Source of the DNA: Akebia trifoliata
Taxonomy: Eukaryota; Streptophyta; Magnoliopsida; Ranunculales; Lardizabalaceae
DNA: 64,000 bases
Direction of reading: 5' to 3'
Assembly (NCBI GenBank): GCA_017979445.1
Contig: CM030713.1
Span: 26,395,163 to 26,459,162 of the forward strand
Part shown: positions 1 through 12,475 of the stretch, piece after piece
Numbering within the stretch: the first letter of the stretch is position 1
How the letters are laid out: each line of letters begins with the position of its first letter
Notes under the pieces: generated by a model
Seen by the model: the letters and a program-made list of their open reading frames with translations, nothing else
The model's database searches: none
What the model was told of the DNA's origin: nothing
Position numbers and translations under genes: made by a program

Positions 1-2015
1 TCATTGGATCGAGATGGACTGGGTCATTATTGAATTTTTGCAAGAACTGGATTCTTTATTGGGTCGGTGTACCCCTTTAATTTCTGAAAACAAAATTTTG
101 ACCCTTGAGGACAATCATACACTTTGATCATTCGCATACATCAATCATCGAGTTTCTTTCAACAACCCGGGAACACCCGCGATAAGTTCGAGTTGTGACT
201 TACAGGGAAGGCTTCTTGACTCTAAGCTTACTACTGCAATGCATTTTTATCTGGCCACTCTTGCCCAAGCACACCTATATACCTCTCAAGCGTACTCAAT
301 CAGACGGTACGTGGTGACTTGGTTTGATATACCGTATAGGTGATAATCTAAAACTTCAATTCACTTCTCTGAAGCCAAAAATAGCCAGTTTGATCCCCAG
401 TTGAGAGGTGGCGCACGATGCTGAGCAAAGGCCCGCTTAAGTACCTCTCGTCTAGAATAGACGTAATCTATCCCCCTCGTACAGTAGGGTACAGCGGGGC
501 AGGATCTTGCTTAGGCACTGGTTTTGACCAAGAAGTGCAATTGATGTACTTGGATTATCTTTTATATACCTATGGGTACGAGTCAAGAGTTGTAGCTTTC
601 ATAAATGGTTTTCGCATCCCGCGAGGGGACCGACCACGTACTAGTACTACGTTGGCAATCGGGACATGTGACCGTGCGGCTTACAATAGGACAAAGGCTC
701 AGGTCGCTCCAACGTGGGTGTATCAATATACCTTTCAGAATCACCTGATCAAACGGTATTGATGCCCCAGTTTTATATACCTTACGGTACGTGATTGGAG
801 TTGTGGTTTTCATGAATGACGTCGCATCTCCGAGGAGACCGGGCCACGCACTAGTGCCACGTTGGCTATTAGGGACATGCAAGCGTGCAATACAGTAAAG
901 TAAACGTGCTAGTGGTGTGTGCAAATAGGATAGGGTGCGCCCGGGGCATTTTTCAGATGAGTGGGCCCGTTGGCCAGATCATAGCCTTTTAGATAATTTG
1001 TCCGTAAGAGTCGCACATTCATCATCAACCAATCAATTTTTTTTTTTTTTCATCATTTTTTTCAATTTTACGAATGAACTAATCATAAAAGGACTTCTCA
1101 TTTTTTTATAGTCCAACCGATGATCACTTTGAATTTTCATTTTGATCAATCAAAAAGTGGCGAGCGGTACGCCCTGAGTTTGGAAAAGATGATCCGTTTT
1201 GATCTTTTGAAGCCTTAAAACTTAAAATAAAAATAAGTTCCAAGAGGAAAGTTTCCAAGACTGATGTAAGGAACAAGTTGAGCAAAAAAAATTTTTTTTT
1301 TTTTTTTTTTTTTTTTAATTAATTTTTTTTTATAATTTTTTTTTTTTAATAAAAATTTTTATGTGCTCATTTTGAGGCACATTGCCTCTGGTTTTTGGCT
1401 TGGGCCAAATTTTTTTCCTTTTTTATGCTTTTCTTTCCTACTCATTTTGTATCGCGACGAGACGTCAAACGGAAATGATAGCGTAAACGATAGTAAATGA
1501 GCTCAAAAACCGATTCTGAGTTGTCAAAATGTTTCTGACTTTGTCACATTTGGTAGAAAATTTTGTTCTACCCCAAATCGATATGCACTAATAGCTAATC
1601 GGAGATCGGACGAGAAAGTTATGATCATTTTAAGTTCGACTGTCCATTCGGCCAAAAAAGAAGAAAAACGACTTTTTTTTTATTTTTTTATTTTTTTTTT
1701 ATTTTTTTTATTTTTTTATACACATTTTGAGGCACATTGCCTCTGGTTTTTGGCTTGGGCCAAAAAAGAAAATTTTTTTTTTCATTTGTTTGATGATACG
1801 CATGCTTAAAATGACATAATCGGAGAAATAAAGTGAAAATCGGATTTTTTTTTTTTTTTCAAGTGAGTAAATAAATAAAGGAAACCTACCTAAACAATAA
1901 ATACAACAAACACAACAAGTATTGTTAGCTTGCAAAAATAAAAAAATAAAAATAAAGATTGAAACCTTTCCTTTTTTACCAAAATAACCGAGTTGACACG
2001 AGGGTGGAGCCTTTA
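1..2015 (-). mobile_element. Ty3/gypsy (Tat/Ogre-like) element, leader/internal region, cut by window edge
   Basis: This stretch lies directly inside the LTR at 2038-3885, beyond a primer-binding-like site, so it should be the 5' leader of the same minus-strand element. I find no convincing gag or pol frame. The open frames around 418-924 overlap on opposite strands and match no family I recognise. It holds two diverged copies of a block starting near 587 and 798 (period about 211 bp). It also holds a direct repeat of a segment containing ggcacattgcctctgg near 1374 and 1731, and long poly-T tracts near 1290-1345 and 1675-1715. Assignment to the leader is inferred from position. The element continues left of the window. 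Confidence 0.55.
587..900. repeat. Two diverged tandem units, about 211 bp period, in the gypsy leader
   Basis: The block starting gagttgtagctttcat at 587 recurs as gagttgtggttttcat at 798. Both are followed by a gacc..ccacg.actagt and acgttggc landmark series and a gggacatg motif. A weaker third trace lies near 300-350 (acggtacgtg and a tatacc motif). Confidence 0.6.
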
Positions 2016-2035
2016 CTCCCCAGTGGAGTCGCCAA
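2016..2035 (-). other. Primer-binding-like site of the gypsy element
   Basis: On the minus strand the 20 bases two positions inside the LTR read TTGGCGACTCCACTGGGGAG. A TGGCGACTCC-type motif next to the LTR is usual for plant Tat/Ogre elements, where the first-strand tRNA primer anneals. I have not matched it to a specific tRNA 3' end. Confidence 0.55.
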
Positions 2036-2037
2036 GC

Positions 2038-3885
2038 TGTAGACGCGTGATTTCGTCATTATGATGACTACATCTACAATGATTTGGAGTCGCCACCATT
2101 CATATTGTAAGTGGGTGTGAATGGTCACCCGATGTGCATTTTTGAAAAAAGTGACATTTTGGCATTTTAGTGACTCACGTGGATAAGGTACGGATCAAAC
2201 CTTAAGATCTGGGGTAAGCGGCTCGGTTGGAGAAAAGGGAAGGTGTTAGGCACCCTTTTCTCCCCACTAAATAGTGGTAACCTCAACTAACTCGATCATT
2301 TTTTATTTTTAAAAGAAGGTGAAAAAAATGTGCCACGTGGGTGCATATGTTCCCTAAGTAGGGATTCATTTTCGGCTTGATCATAGGGTCATTTCATTAA
2401 TGGAAATGACCCTTATGAACCTTAGCCTTGGGGCCCAATCATCAAAAGGGGTAAAATAAAATAGAAGAAGGGGGTGTTAGAAGAGGGAAATAGTAGAAGG
2501 TTAGAGAAAGAGAGGGGGGTGTGCTTCAAACCCACCTTGTATCTTGTTTCTTCTTTTCTTCTTCTTGCTTGGTCTTCTTGAGTCCTTAGTATAATATGAG
2601 AGTGTGAGAATGGGAAGAGGTGATTAGAGAGAGTAGGGATTTCTTTTGTTTTAGTGAGACTTGTAGATGATTTGTGAGAGAGAGTTGGTAAACTTGGTGA
2701 GAATTGGTGATGGTTGTTAGTAGAGAGAGTGTTGGGGAGAAGTTTTGTAATGAGAAGTTGGGGGCCATTTTTGGGAAGAGGAGGAGGGTATTTATAGATG
2801 TTTAGGAGTTATTTTAGGGATATAATGGGGTGAAATGAAGAAAATGGGTAGAATGGTTATGAGTTTGAGAGAGAAGTGGGTGTAATTTAGAGGAGATTGG
2901 AGGGTATATAGGTAAGGGGGGTTAAATGGGTGAGTTTTGACCCAAATGGTTTGGATCCTACCCAACCCATTTGGGTGGAGTGTTTGGTGAGGTGAATTTA
3001 AGATGGTGGTTGTGATTTGATTTAAGAGCATGGAGGATTTAAATGGGTGGTTGATGATATTTTGGGAGGGTGAGGGAGATGATGCCATGTGTTAAGGTGG
3101 GTGGAAATGAAGGGTTGGGATAGGTTGATGGGAGAGGTTGAGTGTTTGACTTGAGAGGATGGTGTAGGTTTAGGTTGTAGATGTAGGTTTTGTAGGGAAT
3201 GATGAGAGTAGATTAGGGGAGGTATAGGTTAGGGGTGTGGGTAGATGTGTTTGATTTGAGAGAAAAGGTGATGGGTTGATGTGTGGGTAGATGGGATTTA
3301 AAGCAAATTAATGGGGTAGGTGGTTGGGTGAGGGAGGTGAGATGGGGTGATGACATGTGTCATCTCTTGATGATAAAAGAGTGATTGGTTGATGTGGGTT
3401 GTGGTTTATGGGTTAGGGTTGTGGGTTGGATAATGAATTGGATATGGTTAATGATTTGTGGGCTTTGTAGTGTTGGGCTTGGGTTTTAGAAATGGTTTTG
3501 GGTTACGGAGGCGGAGCGGTGATAGTAGAGGAGGGGTAGGCATCCCAAGTCTCACATTTTTAATTTTTTAATTTTTTTAGATTTTAGTTTGATCAAAAAT
3601 GCCACGTGTTGGCGAATCGGGCTTTTTAGGCCCGTTGGTGAAATTTGTCGAAAATTTGACGTTTTTTATTTTGGAAGCGGAGCGGTGAATGTTGGGAAGT
3701 CGTAAGGTAGGCCGAGTCTTTTTGGTAGGTCTCCTAAACCATTGAGAGGTCTTAGGGGCCTCGGGTTGGTAAAAATGTCACTTTTCAATGACTTGGGCCT
3801 TTAAGGCCCGTTGGCCCATTTATTTAGAAAATCGATATTTTTGGGCCCTTTCGAGAAGTGGCCCGTTCAAATTGAGGTGTCTACA
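2038..3885 (-). mobile_element. Long terminal repeat of a Ty3/gypsy (Tat/Ogre-like) element
   Basis: The segment is bounded by TGTAGAC at its minus-strand start (3885) and GTCTACA at its end (2038), the TG...CA form of an LTR. It is followed by a PBS-like site at 2016-2035. Length is 1848 bp. The right edge abuts the copia RNase H coding sequence, which is cut in mid-codon series. The 5 bp outside it, gaaac (3886-3890), would be one half of the target duplication; the other half is off the window. Open frames inside it (2586-3088) are purine/pyrimidine-skewed chance frames. Confidence 0.75.
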
Positions 3886-6800
3886 GAAACAATAGATTGT
3901 TTCTTGCTTTTCCACGAAATAAGAGAATCACACAAAAAGATACAGAAACCAGTAACAGACTTGCGATCTGTGGGATTGCTGCCATGATCAGCATCAAAGT
4001 ATGCACGCAATTCAAGGGAAGAGGTCGATGAAAGTAAAAGACTCTGAAAGATTGTACCCCGAAGATACCGCAAAATACGAAGAACAGCTGCCCAATGAAC
4101 TGTAGTAGGAGAAGCAACAAACTGACTAACAACATGAACAGCATATGCAATATCTGGACGAGTAATAGTGAGATATACCAAGCTCCCAACAATAGTACGG
4201 TATAAAGTAGGATCTGACAAAGGTAAACCATCAGAAAAAGAATACTTTACGTTAACCTCAATGGGAGTATCAACAGTCTTATTATCCGTAAGTCTAGCCC
4301 GCTCAAGAATATCTGCAACATATTTTGACTGAGAAAGAAGATAACCTCTGGGTGAGCAAGCTACCTCAATACCCAAGAAATATCGTAGAGAACCCAAATC
4401 TTTCATTTCAAACTATCTAGCTAACTCTGTCTTCAAAACTGAAATACCATCAATATCATCACCAGTAATAATCATGTCATCAACATATAAAGACAGAATG
4501 ATACGACCTGCATCAGTGCACTTAACAAAAAGAGCAGAATCATACTACTAGAAGTAAATCCAAGGGAAGAGATCACAACAGAAAATTTCTCAAACCAAGC
4601 ACGAGGTGCTTGTTTGAGACCATATAATGCTTTCTTGAGCTTGCAAACAAACCCAGAATCATGTGGAACACCAGGAGGTGGCACCATATAAACTTCTTCT
4701 TGAAGATCTCCATTCAAGAAGGCATTTTTAACATCAAGTTGAGAAATATGCCACTGACGAACTGAAGCTACTGCAATAAGAGTACGAATAGTAGTCATTT
4801 TTGCAACAGGAGCAAATGTCTCCTCATAATCCATACCATACTATTGAGAGTACCCTTTTGCAACCAACCTAGCTTTGTATCGCGCAATAGATCCATTAGA
4901 ATTAGTCTTGATCTTATATACCCAACGACAACCAATAACACTCTTACCAGGAGGTAGAGGAACCATATCCCAAGTACCTGTCTTATGCAAAGCAGAAAGT
5001 TCCTCATCCATAGCTTGTTGCCAAAGAGGATCAATAATTGCCTCTTTATAGGAAGAGGGCTCAGAGATACAATGAATAGAAGCTAAAAAGGAAGTAAAAG
5101 ATGAAGAATAACAAGAATAAGCAAAATCTGGTAACTTTGTAGACTTACGAGTGCGTATGGATTGGCGTAGAGGTGGATCCACAATCTCAGACGGAGCTTG
5201 AGAGACCATAGGAGAAGAAGAAGCTTCAGGTGTACCGGAAAGCAAAGTGTCAGTACCAACAGAATGATCAATACAAATTGGTTGTAAAGATAACGGTGTA
5301 AGAACATGAGAAGGGGTATTTGAAGTACTAGGAACCTAAGATGACAAACTATCAGAATCCTCAGAAAAAGGATCTATACGAATAAGATCAGATCTAGTCA
5401 AGTTATGAGTAGTGGATGGAATAGAAAAGTAAGGTATATGCTCGAGAAAAACAACATGACGAGATACATAAAGTTTCTGAGTTATTGGATCAAAACAACG
5501 ATACCCCTTTTTACCTTCACCATAACCAAGAAAAACACAAATAGCAGATCGAGAGGACAACTTGCTGCGTTCTACATGAGGACAAAAAACAAAACAAGTA
5601 CAACCAAAAACTCTAAAGAAAGAATAATCAGGAGCCTACCCATACAACTTTTCGAAAGGAGAAAAACCTGAAGTATGAGAAGATGGAATTGTATTAATCA
5701 AACTTACAGCAGTAAGAACAGCTTCACCCCAAAACACACTAGGAACATAAGCAGACAACAAGAGAGAACGAGCAGTTTCAATAATGTGCCTATGTTTTCT
5801 TTCAGCAACACCATTTTGCTCAGGAGTATCTGTACAAGAAGTTTGATGAATAGTTCCATTTAAGGCAAGCAACTCACAAAATTTATCAGAAGTATATTCC
5901 CCACCCAAATCACACCTAAAACATTTGATAATAGCAGAATGTTGAGTTTTAACAAGAGCACGGAAGGCTGTGTATATCTCAAAGAATTCAGAACGATGTT
6001 TCATTAAATAAACCCAACAATAACGAGTATGATCATCAATAAAAGAAACATAATATCGAGACCCTCCTTTTGTGGCAACAGGAGAAGGTCCCCATACATC
6101 AGAATGAATCAAGTCAAATGGATAAGAAGAAATAGAAATACTTCGATTAAAAGGTAAAGCTGAAAATTTTGCCAGTTTACATCCACTACAATCAGAAATA
6201 TCAGAAGTTTGCAAATTTCCTAAAGCCCCTGTAGAAACCAAAAATCTCAAACGAGAAGACGAAACATGACCTAGGCGAGAATGCCATAAATAAAAACTAG
6301 AAGAAGAAGGACTCAAACGAAAATAAGACAAATCAACACTAGTAGCAGCAGCAACTGGCACTTTTAACCCATCCAAAATATATAATCCTCCCTTCCTACG
6401 GCCTGTCCCAATCAGCTTCTGAGACTGCAGATCCTGCACATAACAAGAAGAAAAAGAAAACGTGACTAAATTACCAGAATCACATAACTGACCAACAGAA
6501 GCAAGATTTAATGTGAGTTTAGGGATATGATAAACATTAGGGAGAGACAAGTGCGGTGTGACAACAGAACCAACACCTGCTAAAGGCATAGGAGTGCCAT
6601 CAGCAGTCATGACAAGAATAGAATTCGAAGGAGACATAGAAGTAAAAGATGAAAAATCTGGAGACATATGATGTGAAGCACCAGAATCCAAGACCCATAC
6701 AGAATGTGACATACCTGAAGAACTATGAGGCAACTGACCTACTGAAGAAGAAGCAGACATAGCTTGTGGTTGTAAAGAGAGAAACTTCTGAAATTGCTCA

Positions 6801-7741
6801 GCCAGAGTACTAGGATCAGTGAAGGGATCTGATGAAACTACTGCTGCAGTATTAGACTGTGGTGGTTTATAACCCTGAGATGGTCTATGAGCATTAGATT
6901 GTGACTGGTTGCCAGGCTTCCAAGCTTGAAATTGCTGCTGCGATTGATTCTGCTGTCTCAACTTAGGACATTGAGCCTTCCAATGTCCTTTCTGCTTACA
7001 GAAACTACACTCATCGAAGGCAACTCGTGTGTAAGGCTTATTCTGATTATTAGAAGGGGACTTAGAAGGTACTGCTAACACAGAAGGACTAGAAGTAGAA
7101 AGAATTCCCTTTTCAGAATAAGACTTAAGACGTATTTCTTCAGCCAATAACTCACTAACAACTGAGTCAACAGAAGGAAGTGGAGAACGATGCAAAATTG
7201 AACCTCTAAGTCCTTCAAAATCACTGCGAAGAGCCGTTAAAAATTGTACCAACCGTTGCTGCTCTCTCCAAGCAATATAGGCACCACATGCCTTTAATTC
7301 TGCCGATTCTGTAAGAGCCAATTGATCCCAAAGATCTGTCATAGCAGAATAAAACTCCTGAATACTCATGTTCTTCTGTTGAAGAGCTCGTATGTCATTC
7401 TCCAATTGATACTGCTTTGCAAAATTGGACTGAGTGAATAACTTTTGCAGATGATCCCAAACCTCCTTTGCTGTCTCATACTTCGCCAACTGTGTACCTA
7501 TGGAATGCTCAACAGAATTGTTAATCCAAGTAATAATTTTTGCATTGTTTGCTTCCCAGGTATCTATCAAAGCAGCGTAACCCTCATCAGTATTCCTAGG
7601 TTTCACAGAAGTTCCACTAACATATCCCCACATCTTTTTACCCTTAAGAAAATTTCTCGTCACGTAACTCCAATACGAATAATTCTTTCCATCCAACCTC
7701 ACACTCACAGATTGAAGCGAATCGTCTCTTTTAGTAGCCAT
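3886..7741 (-). pseudogene. Ty1/copia gag-pol polyprotein, inactivated
   Basis: A single polyprotein runs from ATG 7741 to 3886 on the minus strand. In order it shows a gag/UBN2-like region; a CX2CX4HX4C zinc knuckle (about residues 245-258); a protease with a D-S-G active site (about 352); a GAG-pre-integrase HHCC region; an integrase core with D, D and E; a reverse transcriptase with YVDD at 4476-4487; and an RNase H domain ending at SWKSKKQ. Four in-frame TAG codons (5636, 5336, 4841, 4413) and a one-base frameshift near 4544-4548 break it. The C-terminal part of RNase H is absent because a gypsy LTR sits at 3885. A longer frame opens upstream to 7789, but ATG 7741 (MATKRDD...) is the expected start. 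The element is Ale/TNT-like in layout; lineage not determined. Confidence 0.92.
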
Positions 7742-7793
7742 AATAAATAGAAACAAAGATAACCAGATCGTAAAAGAAAGGAAAACCAAATAC

Positions 7794-7925
7794 CAGATTG
7801 CAGAAACTGAATGAAAACCCTATCGAAATCGTCTCTTTTCAGATTGCAGAAACTGAACGAAAACCCTATCGAAATCGTCTTTTTTCAGATTGCAGAAACT
7901 GAACGAAAATCCTTTCAAAATTGTC
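7794..7925. repeat. 46-bp tandem repeat in the copia leader, about 2.9 copies
   Basis: Units begin cagattgcag at 7794, 7840 and 7886, giving an exact 46-bp period. The third unit is diverged. They lie between the PBS and the gag start of the copia element. Confidence 0.85.
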
Positions 7926-7967
7926 TAAAAAAAAACTTTGTGTAAGATCAAACCTCGTTCCATAAAC

Positions 7968-7979
7968 GCTCTGATACCA
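7968..7979 (-). other. Primer-binding site for initiator tRNA-Met
   Basis: The minus strand reads TGGTATCAGAGC immediately inside the LTR. This is the canonical plant copia PBS, complementary to the 3' end of initiator methionine tRNA. Confidence 0.9.
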
Positions 7980-8177
7980 TGTTAAACAATCCAAAAACAC
8001 ACAGAAAAAGAAAAAGGCTCCTATTTTATTGATTCTACGTAAAAGCAATTGAATACAAAAAGAATGATTTAACCTAAATACAAAGAGACTATATATAGGT
8101 TAAGTCAAAGAAAATTGAAAAGACTATTCTACCCTTAAATAAACAATAAATAGAAAATTACCCTATATTTCTTAACA
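7980..8177 (-). mobile_element. 5' LTR of the copia element
   Basis: 198 bp, beginning TGTTAAGAAA (minus strand, 8177) and ending GTTTAACA (7980), with the PBS directly adjoining. A TATATATAG motif near 8090 (plus strand) is a likely LTR promoter. The 3' LTR is not in the window; it would lie left of the inserted gypsy element. Confidence 0.85.
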
Positions 8178-8491
8178 GTAGATACTCACACAACATCTCC
8201 TATTCATAGATCTACGCCAGTCTTTATACAGTAGGATGCAAAATTGTCTATTTTTCAAACATGGATCAAAGTAGTGGATCTGGGTTATTAAATTGGATCC
8301 TTATCAGAATCAAATGCTTTATCTAGATCCGAAGTCATCATATGAGCATGATTTTGATTAATTGGAGGGTCATTTTTGTCCTAGACTGACAAACTTAGGC
8401 AGCCAAAGATAGTTGAAAAAGTCATTGGATGCAATATGAAAAGAATGGAAATATAAGGACATATCACTAATATATTGAATTTACAAGGGTA
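8178..8491. other. Intergenic DNA between copia LTR and duplication unit 1
   Basis: AT-rich, with no gene or repeat I recognise. The first five bases, gtaga, would be the copia target duplication. Confidence 0.5.
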
Positions 8492-9581
8492 TAATTCTAA
8501 TTACTGAAAATTTGTTGAAGACAACACATTACTTACTGGATGCATGGAACCCGGAACCCATTGATTAGTGGAGCCAACAAATATAGAAAATCCTAAACAA
8601 TTATTTCTAATGCTCCCCAGTTGCATAAATCCTCTAAATAATTGTCATTAAATAATAACAAGTTGTGTGAAATTTTGGGGTTGATCCTTTTGTTAACCAA
8701 AATGGAATGTCAATGGTGATTTTACATATCTCATCACGAACTAATCATCTTCATTTCTTTTCTGATTGGACTTTTTATTGATTACTCTTAAGTCTTAAAT
8801 AAACTCCCACACGTTAACACCTAAGTATTAGAATCTTACATTATCTTCACACCATATAATCCATACATTTAATGAAATATTTCATTTGAAATGATTTATT
8901 TATTTGGTTGATAGGAAGGAAGTCCATTATTTGGACACTATGATGTTACCTGGAATACACGCAATACATGGATAAGGTGAGGAAGAATTTTAAATGGGGT
9001 AGAGACAATAATATAAGAATTTTTTGGGGCTGCTTTTAGTTTTATTTTGATAAAAAACACTTTACAGATTCAAAAGTATATCTGTTGGTGCTCTTTGGTT
9101 TACACAATAGCCAGAAAGTTAAAAAGGGTTAGAATTAAGCTGAAGCTTAAGTTAGTGCAAAAATAAAGACATTTTGGGATTAAAATGTTCATTTTTCTTA
9201 TTAATAATAAATTTTTTGGACTTTTTCTAGGTTTACACAATTGGTCTCTTCTTCACTCCTTGCATTTTTTTTTTAAATTTAATTGGTAAGCCTATTTTCA
9301 ATGAGATTAGTAACTTGATGGCGGTAATTAAATGAGTTTATAAATGGTATCATCACTCATAGAGTTTATCAAATAAGCAACATGCATGCACTTTCCACTC
9401 TTTGTATGTATAGAAGTTATTTTTTAGTTGATTTCACTGAATGCCTACGGCCTCTACAATTGATTTGAGATCCACTTCGTAAACATTGTCATTAAACAAT
9501 ATTCGATGTCATAATGGCAATTCTCACATAAATGATAAAGAAGTCCTCCAATTAGTAGGTTACAACAAATATGGCCTATTT

Positions 9582-9838
9582 CACAATGCGAAAAAAGTTC
9601 AAATTTGACGGATCAAGAGGTTGAATTGGCATCAAATTTTTCATTGTCAAAATTTTTTTTTCAACGGATCGAAACTGTCAAATTAATGAAGGATGAGAGA
9701 AATTCGACAGTTCTAAGCCGTCAAATATGAGAACATCAAGAATTTCGACGATCCTAGACCGTCAAAATTCAATTTCTAAAATTTGTGGGCCTTGATCCGA
9801 TAATTTTTTATGTCGAAATTTCCAGTTTTCATATAGTG
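9582..9838. mobile_element. CACTA-like MITE (unit 1 only)
   Basis: Ends are CACAATGCGAAAA on the left and, as complement, CACTATATGAAAA on the right. Subterminal TTTGACGG-like motifs occur in both orientations. Sister unit 2 lacks it (cctattgggcaagaaagagg near 35873 is the filled-in equivalent). The flanks ttt/ttc resemble a 3-bp target duplication. Length 257 bp, no coding capacity. The 34574-34840 element is a relative. Confidence 0.65.
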
Positions 9839-10974
9839 TTCAGCAAGAAAGAGGTATAAAAAAATCAAGAATTCTAGACCTATGAATGGTAACTACTTCA
9901 TATCACGTAGCAGTCGATTCAATAAAAAAATCCAATCACTACACATATATTGGAAGTTTAGTATGTACATCCATCAATTAAGAGCATTCAGTAAGAGACC
10001 CCTTCTAATAAAGTAAAAGAAAAAAAGAGGCATGCTGGGGTGATACAGGATTTATTGTGATTCTCACAATTTTAACGTGGACATGCATACATAACCGTGG
10101 ATGATTTTTACTTGTATTGCAAGAAAGTACATTTATGATTATGTGTACATCCTACATAAGACTTGTAAGAATTACAGTAAATACCCTATGTCATTCCAAC
10201 ATTTTTCAAGAAAGAAATGTGGGTAACGAAATCCATCCCCATAGGTATGAAAGGAGAACAATCTACATTAAGAAAATCTCTTTCTTGTCCCTCCCAAACC
10301 GCCCACATGGAAATATACATAGATGAATGGTCAATCTCGTAACTCGAGCTCAAGCGTATGTGTACGAGGATTATAATAGGAAATTAAGAAAATTTAAAGG
10401 GTTAAGGGTCAAGGGTCAAGGGTTCAGAGTCCTAAAAGGATAACTATAACATATATCCAATGAGAGAAATTATATTATCGACAGGTGTCAAAGTATGCAT
10501 ATGACAATCTTGACAAGATCATGTCTGAAAGGTGATGTATGTGATTATCATGATTTGACAAGTTAAAGAGATTTCAATAGGACAAAATATGGATATAAGT
10601 TAGGCAAGGGAAGGCAAACGATTTTGTACTAGACCCACTTATTCTTCTCTTCCGTAGGAGATGAATGAACGGAATTGAAAAATAGAGGGGCAGCTGGCAT
10701 TTATCGAACAACTTGGTTAAAGATGAATAGTCAAGGCAGGCAGTCTAAAATTATTATTCAAGGACGATGTCTAAAGTCTGCTCAAGATAAGGAGAAAAGC
10801 CACAATAGTAGCCCCATTTTCAATTAAAAACAACTATGCTCGCAGTTCAATGTGGGATTTTCTAATTAGAGTTGGTGAGTCTACCCTTAATATCCAAGGA
10901 ATAGATTTAGGTTCTACGTTTTGGTGCATGTTTGAGATGCTCTTTGTGTTTCAAACTCATGACATGACAATTGA

Positions 10975-11205
10975 CAGGTGTGGAGCTAGGAAGGAGACAA
11001 TGGGGGCAGTTGCCCCCACTCAATTATTATTATTTTTTTTTGACATTTTAGATATCTTTGAATTTATGCTTAACTCAAGATACCCTTACATTTTGAACGA
11101 TATGCCTGACCCTGTTGCCCCCACTCCCTCATCTCCCTCTTATTTTTGCCCCCTCTCCTTCTATAAGTTTGCTCCCACTAAAAGAAAATCCTAACTCCGC
11201 CCCTA
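10975..11205. mobile_element. hAT-like MITE (unit 1 only)
   Basis: Left end CAGGTGTGGAGCTAGG and right-end complement TAGGGGCGGAGTTAGG form an imperfect terminal inverted repeat. G/C-rich gggggca blocks sit inside both ends. Sister unit 2 has only gaccccttgacctagg at the site (near 36783). Flanks acaattga and ccccttga suggest a decayed 8-bp target duplication. Related to the element at 18611. Confidence 0.6.
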
Positions 11206-12385
11206 CCCCTTGACCTAGGTCTTCTATTATAGATTATTGAAAATGACCTAAATATGTTGATAGTCAACCTTTAAAAAAAAAAAAAAAAACTCTTGATTTT
11301 TCTCTCATAAATATGTCAGTTTCAAGTTCTATAACTTGTATGGTAAATTATTTTTTAATCTTTTCAACATTATCTTCAATTTATCGTTTTCAACTTCACC
11401 TTAACCACTTTAGAAAACTCTTGATTTTTTCTGTCTATAATTCCATTGTCTTCTAGTTATTTGAAAGTTCGATCTTATTTTTGTGATTTGATTGAAATAA
11501 AAAAAATCTTAACGTTGAAGATGAATGTAAAAATATTTTATCCAAAGAAGTTAATGATAACACTTTCGAGAAAGAAAAATCAAAGGCTTATTTTACTACA
11601 TGTTGAAGATGATGGCATTTTAAGTCACTTTTCATTAGTCTATTAGAATGGATTGATGTCTAGGGAGGCATGTCATCAGTTTGAAAACATAGTGAGGTAT
11701 CAAAACATTTATCAAAAGAAGCATAGGGGTATGTTTAAATCACCGATTACAAAATTATGGATAACAACATTAGTATTATTTTGGTTAAAGTAGGAGTATT
11801 TTATAAATAGCGACACATGGTGCGTATAAATTATATTTTGTAGAGACCATCAACACCCCCACCATAGAAATAATATGGAACTGCCCATGATCATCTGCTT
11901 GGTAAGTGTAAGAAATTCTATAATTTTAGAATCGTGCCCATTAATTATGAGACAATCACTTATTCATAAACCTCTAGTTCATATTTTCAATCTCATGAAA
12001 ACCTTTTGATTTCATGTATCCTTATTCCCCTATTAAGTGTAAAGTCCAACAATCTTCCCCCATATAATCTAATACAGTACTATCTTTTAAATGATGGTTT
12101 AACGTTTCTTACTGTCTCAAAATATTTCGATTGATTCTAGAACAGAATAGTTAATGTTTTCTAATTATTTTGGATTGCAATAAATCATAGGACACAAGCT
12201 TACGTGACCAAACTTTAAACCTCGGTCCAAATCAAGGGCTTTCATGCCCCTGAATATCATCTTTAGTCAACAAATTAAAAAAGTCAAAAGTTTATAACCG
12301 TGTCCTTGATGATCAACTGGTGAACTACATTTTTATATAAAAATCAACTTTGACACCTTATCATCGTCACTAGTCATCAAACCTC

Positions 12386-12392
12386 TATATAA
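12386..12392 (+). promoter_or_regulatory. TATA box of PME A1
   Basis: TATATAA lies 84 bp before the ATG at 12476 and is conserved at the matching place in A2 (37932). Confidence 0.75.
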
Positions 12393-12475
12393 GGAGGACC
12401 TTAGAGGTATGATATTCAAAACAAAGACCAGCAAACCCTAGGTCATTTGAGTCATAGACATCCATCGATCCAGTA

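Larger units (their letters stand above)
8492..12385. other. Upstream region of PME A1, non-coding
   Basis: No gene is supported here. It holds the CACTA-like MITE at 9582-9838 and the hAT-like MITE at 10975-11205, both missing from the sister unit. The short open frames at 10117, 10850 and 11446 are not conserved in the sister unit. Confidence 0.7.

Noticed and set aside
418..924. Overlapping open frames on both strands near the window start
   Set aside because: They cover the 211-bp repeats of the gypsy leader, show no recognisable domain and start mid-repeat.
1621..1935. Open frames in the poly-T region
   Set aside because: Phe/Lys-rich translations of homopolymer tracts.
2586..3088. Open frames inside the gypsy LTR
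   Set aside because: Low-complexity translations of a strand-skewed LTR.
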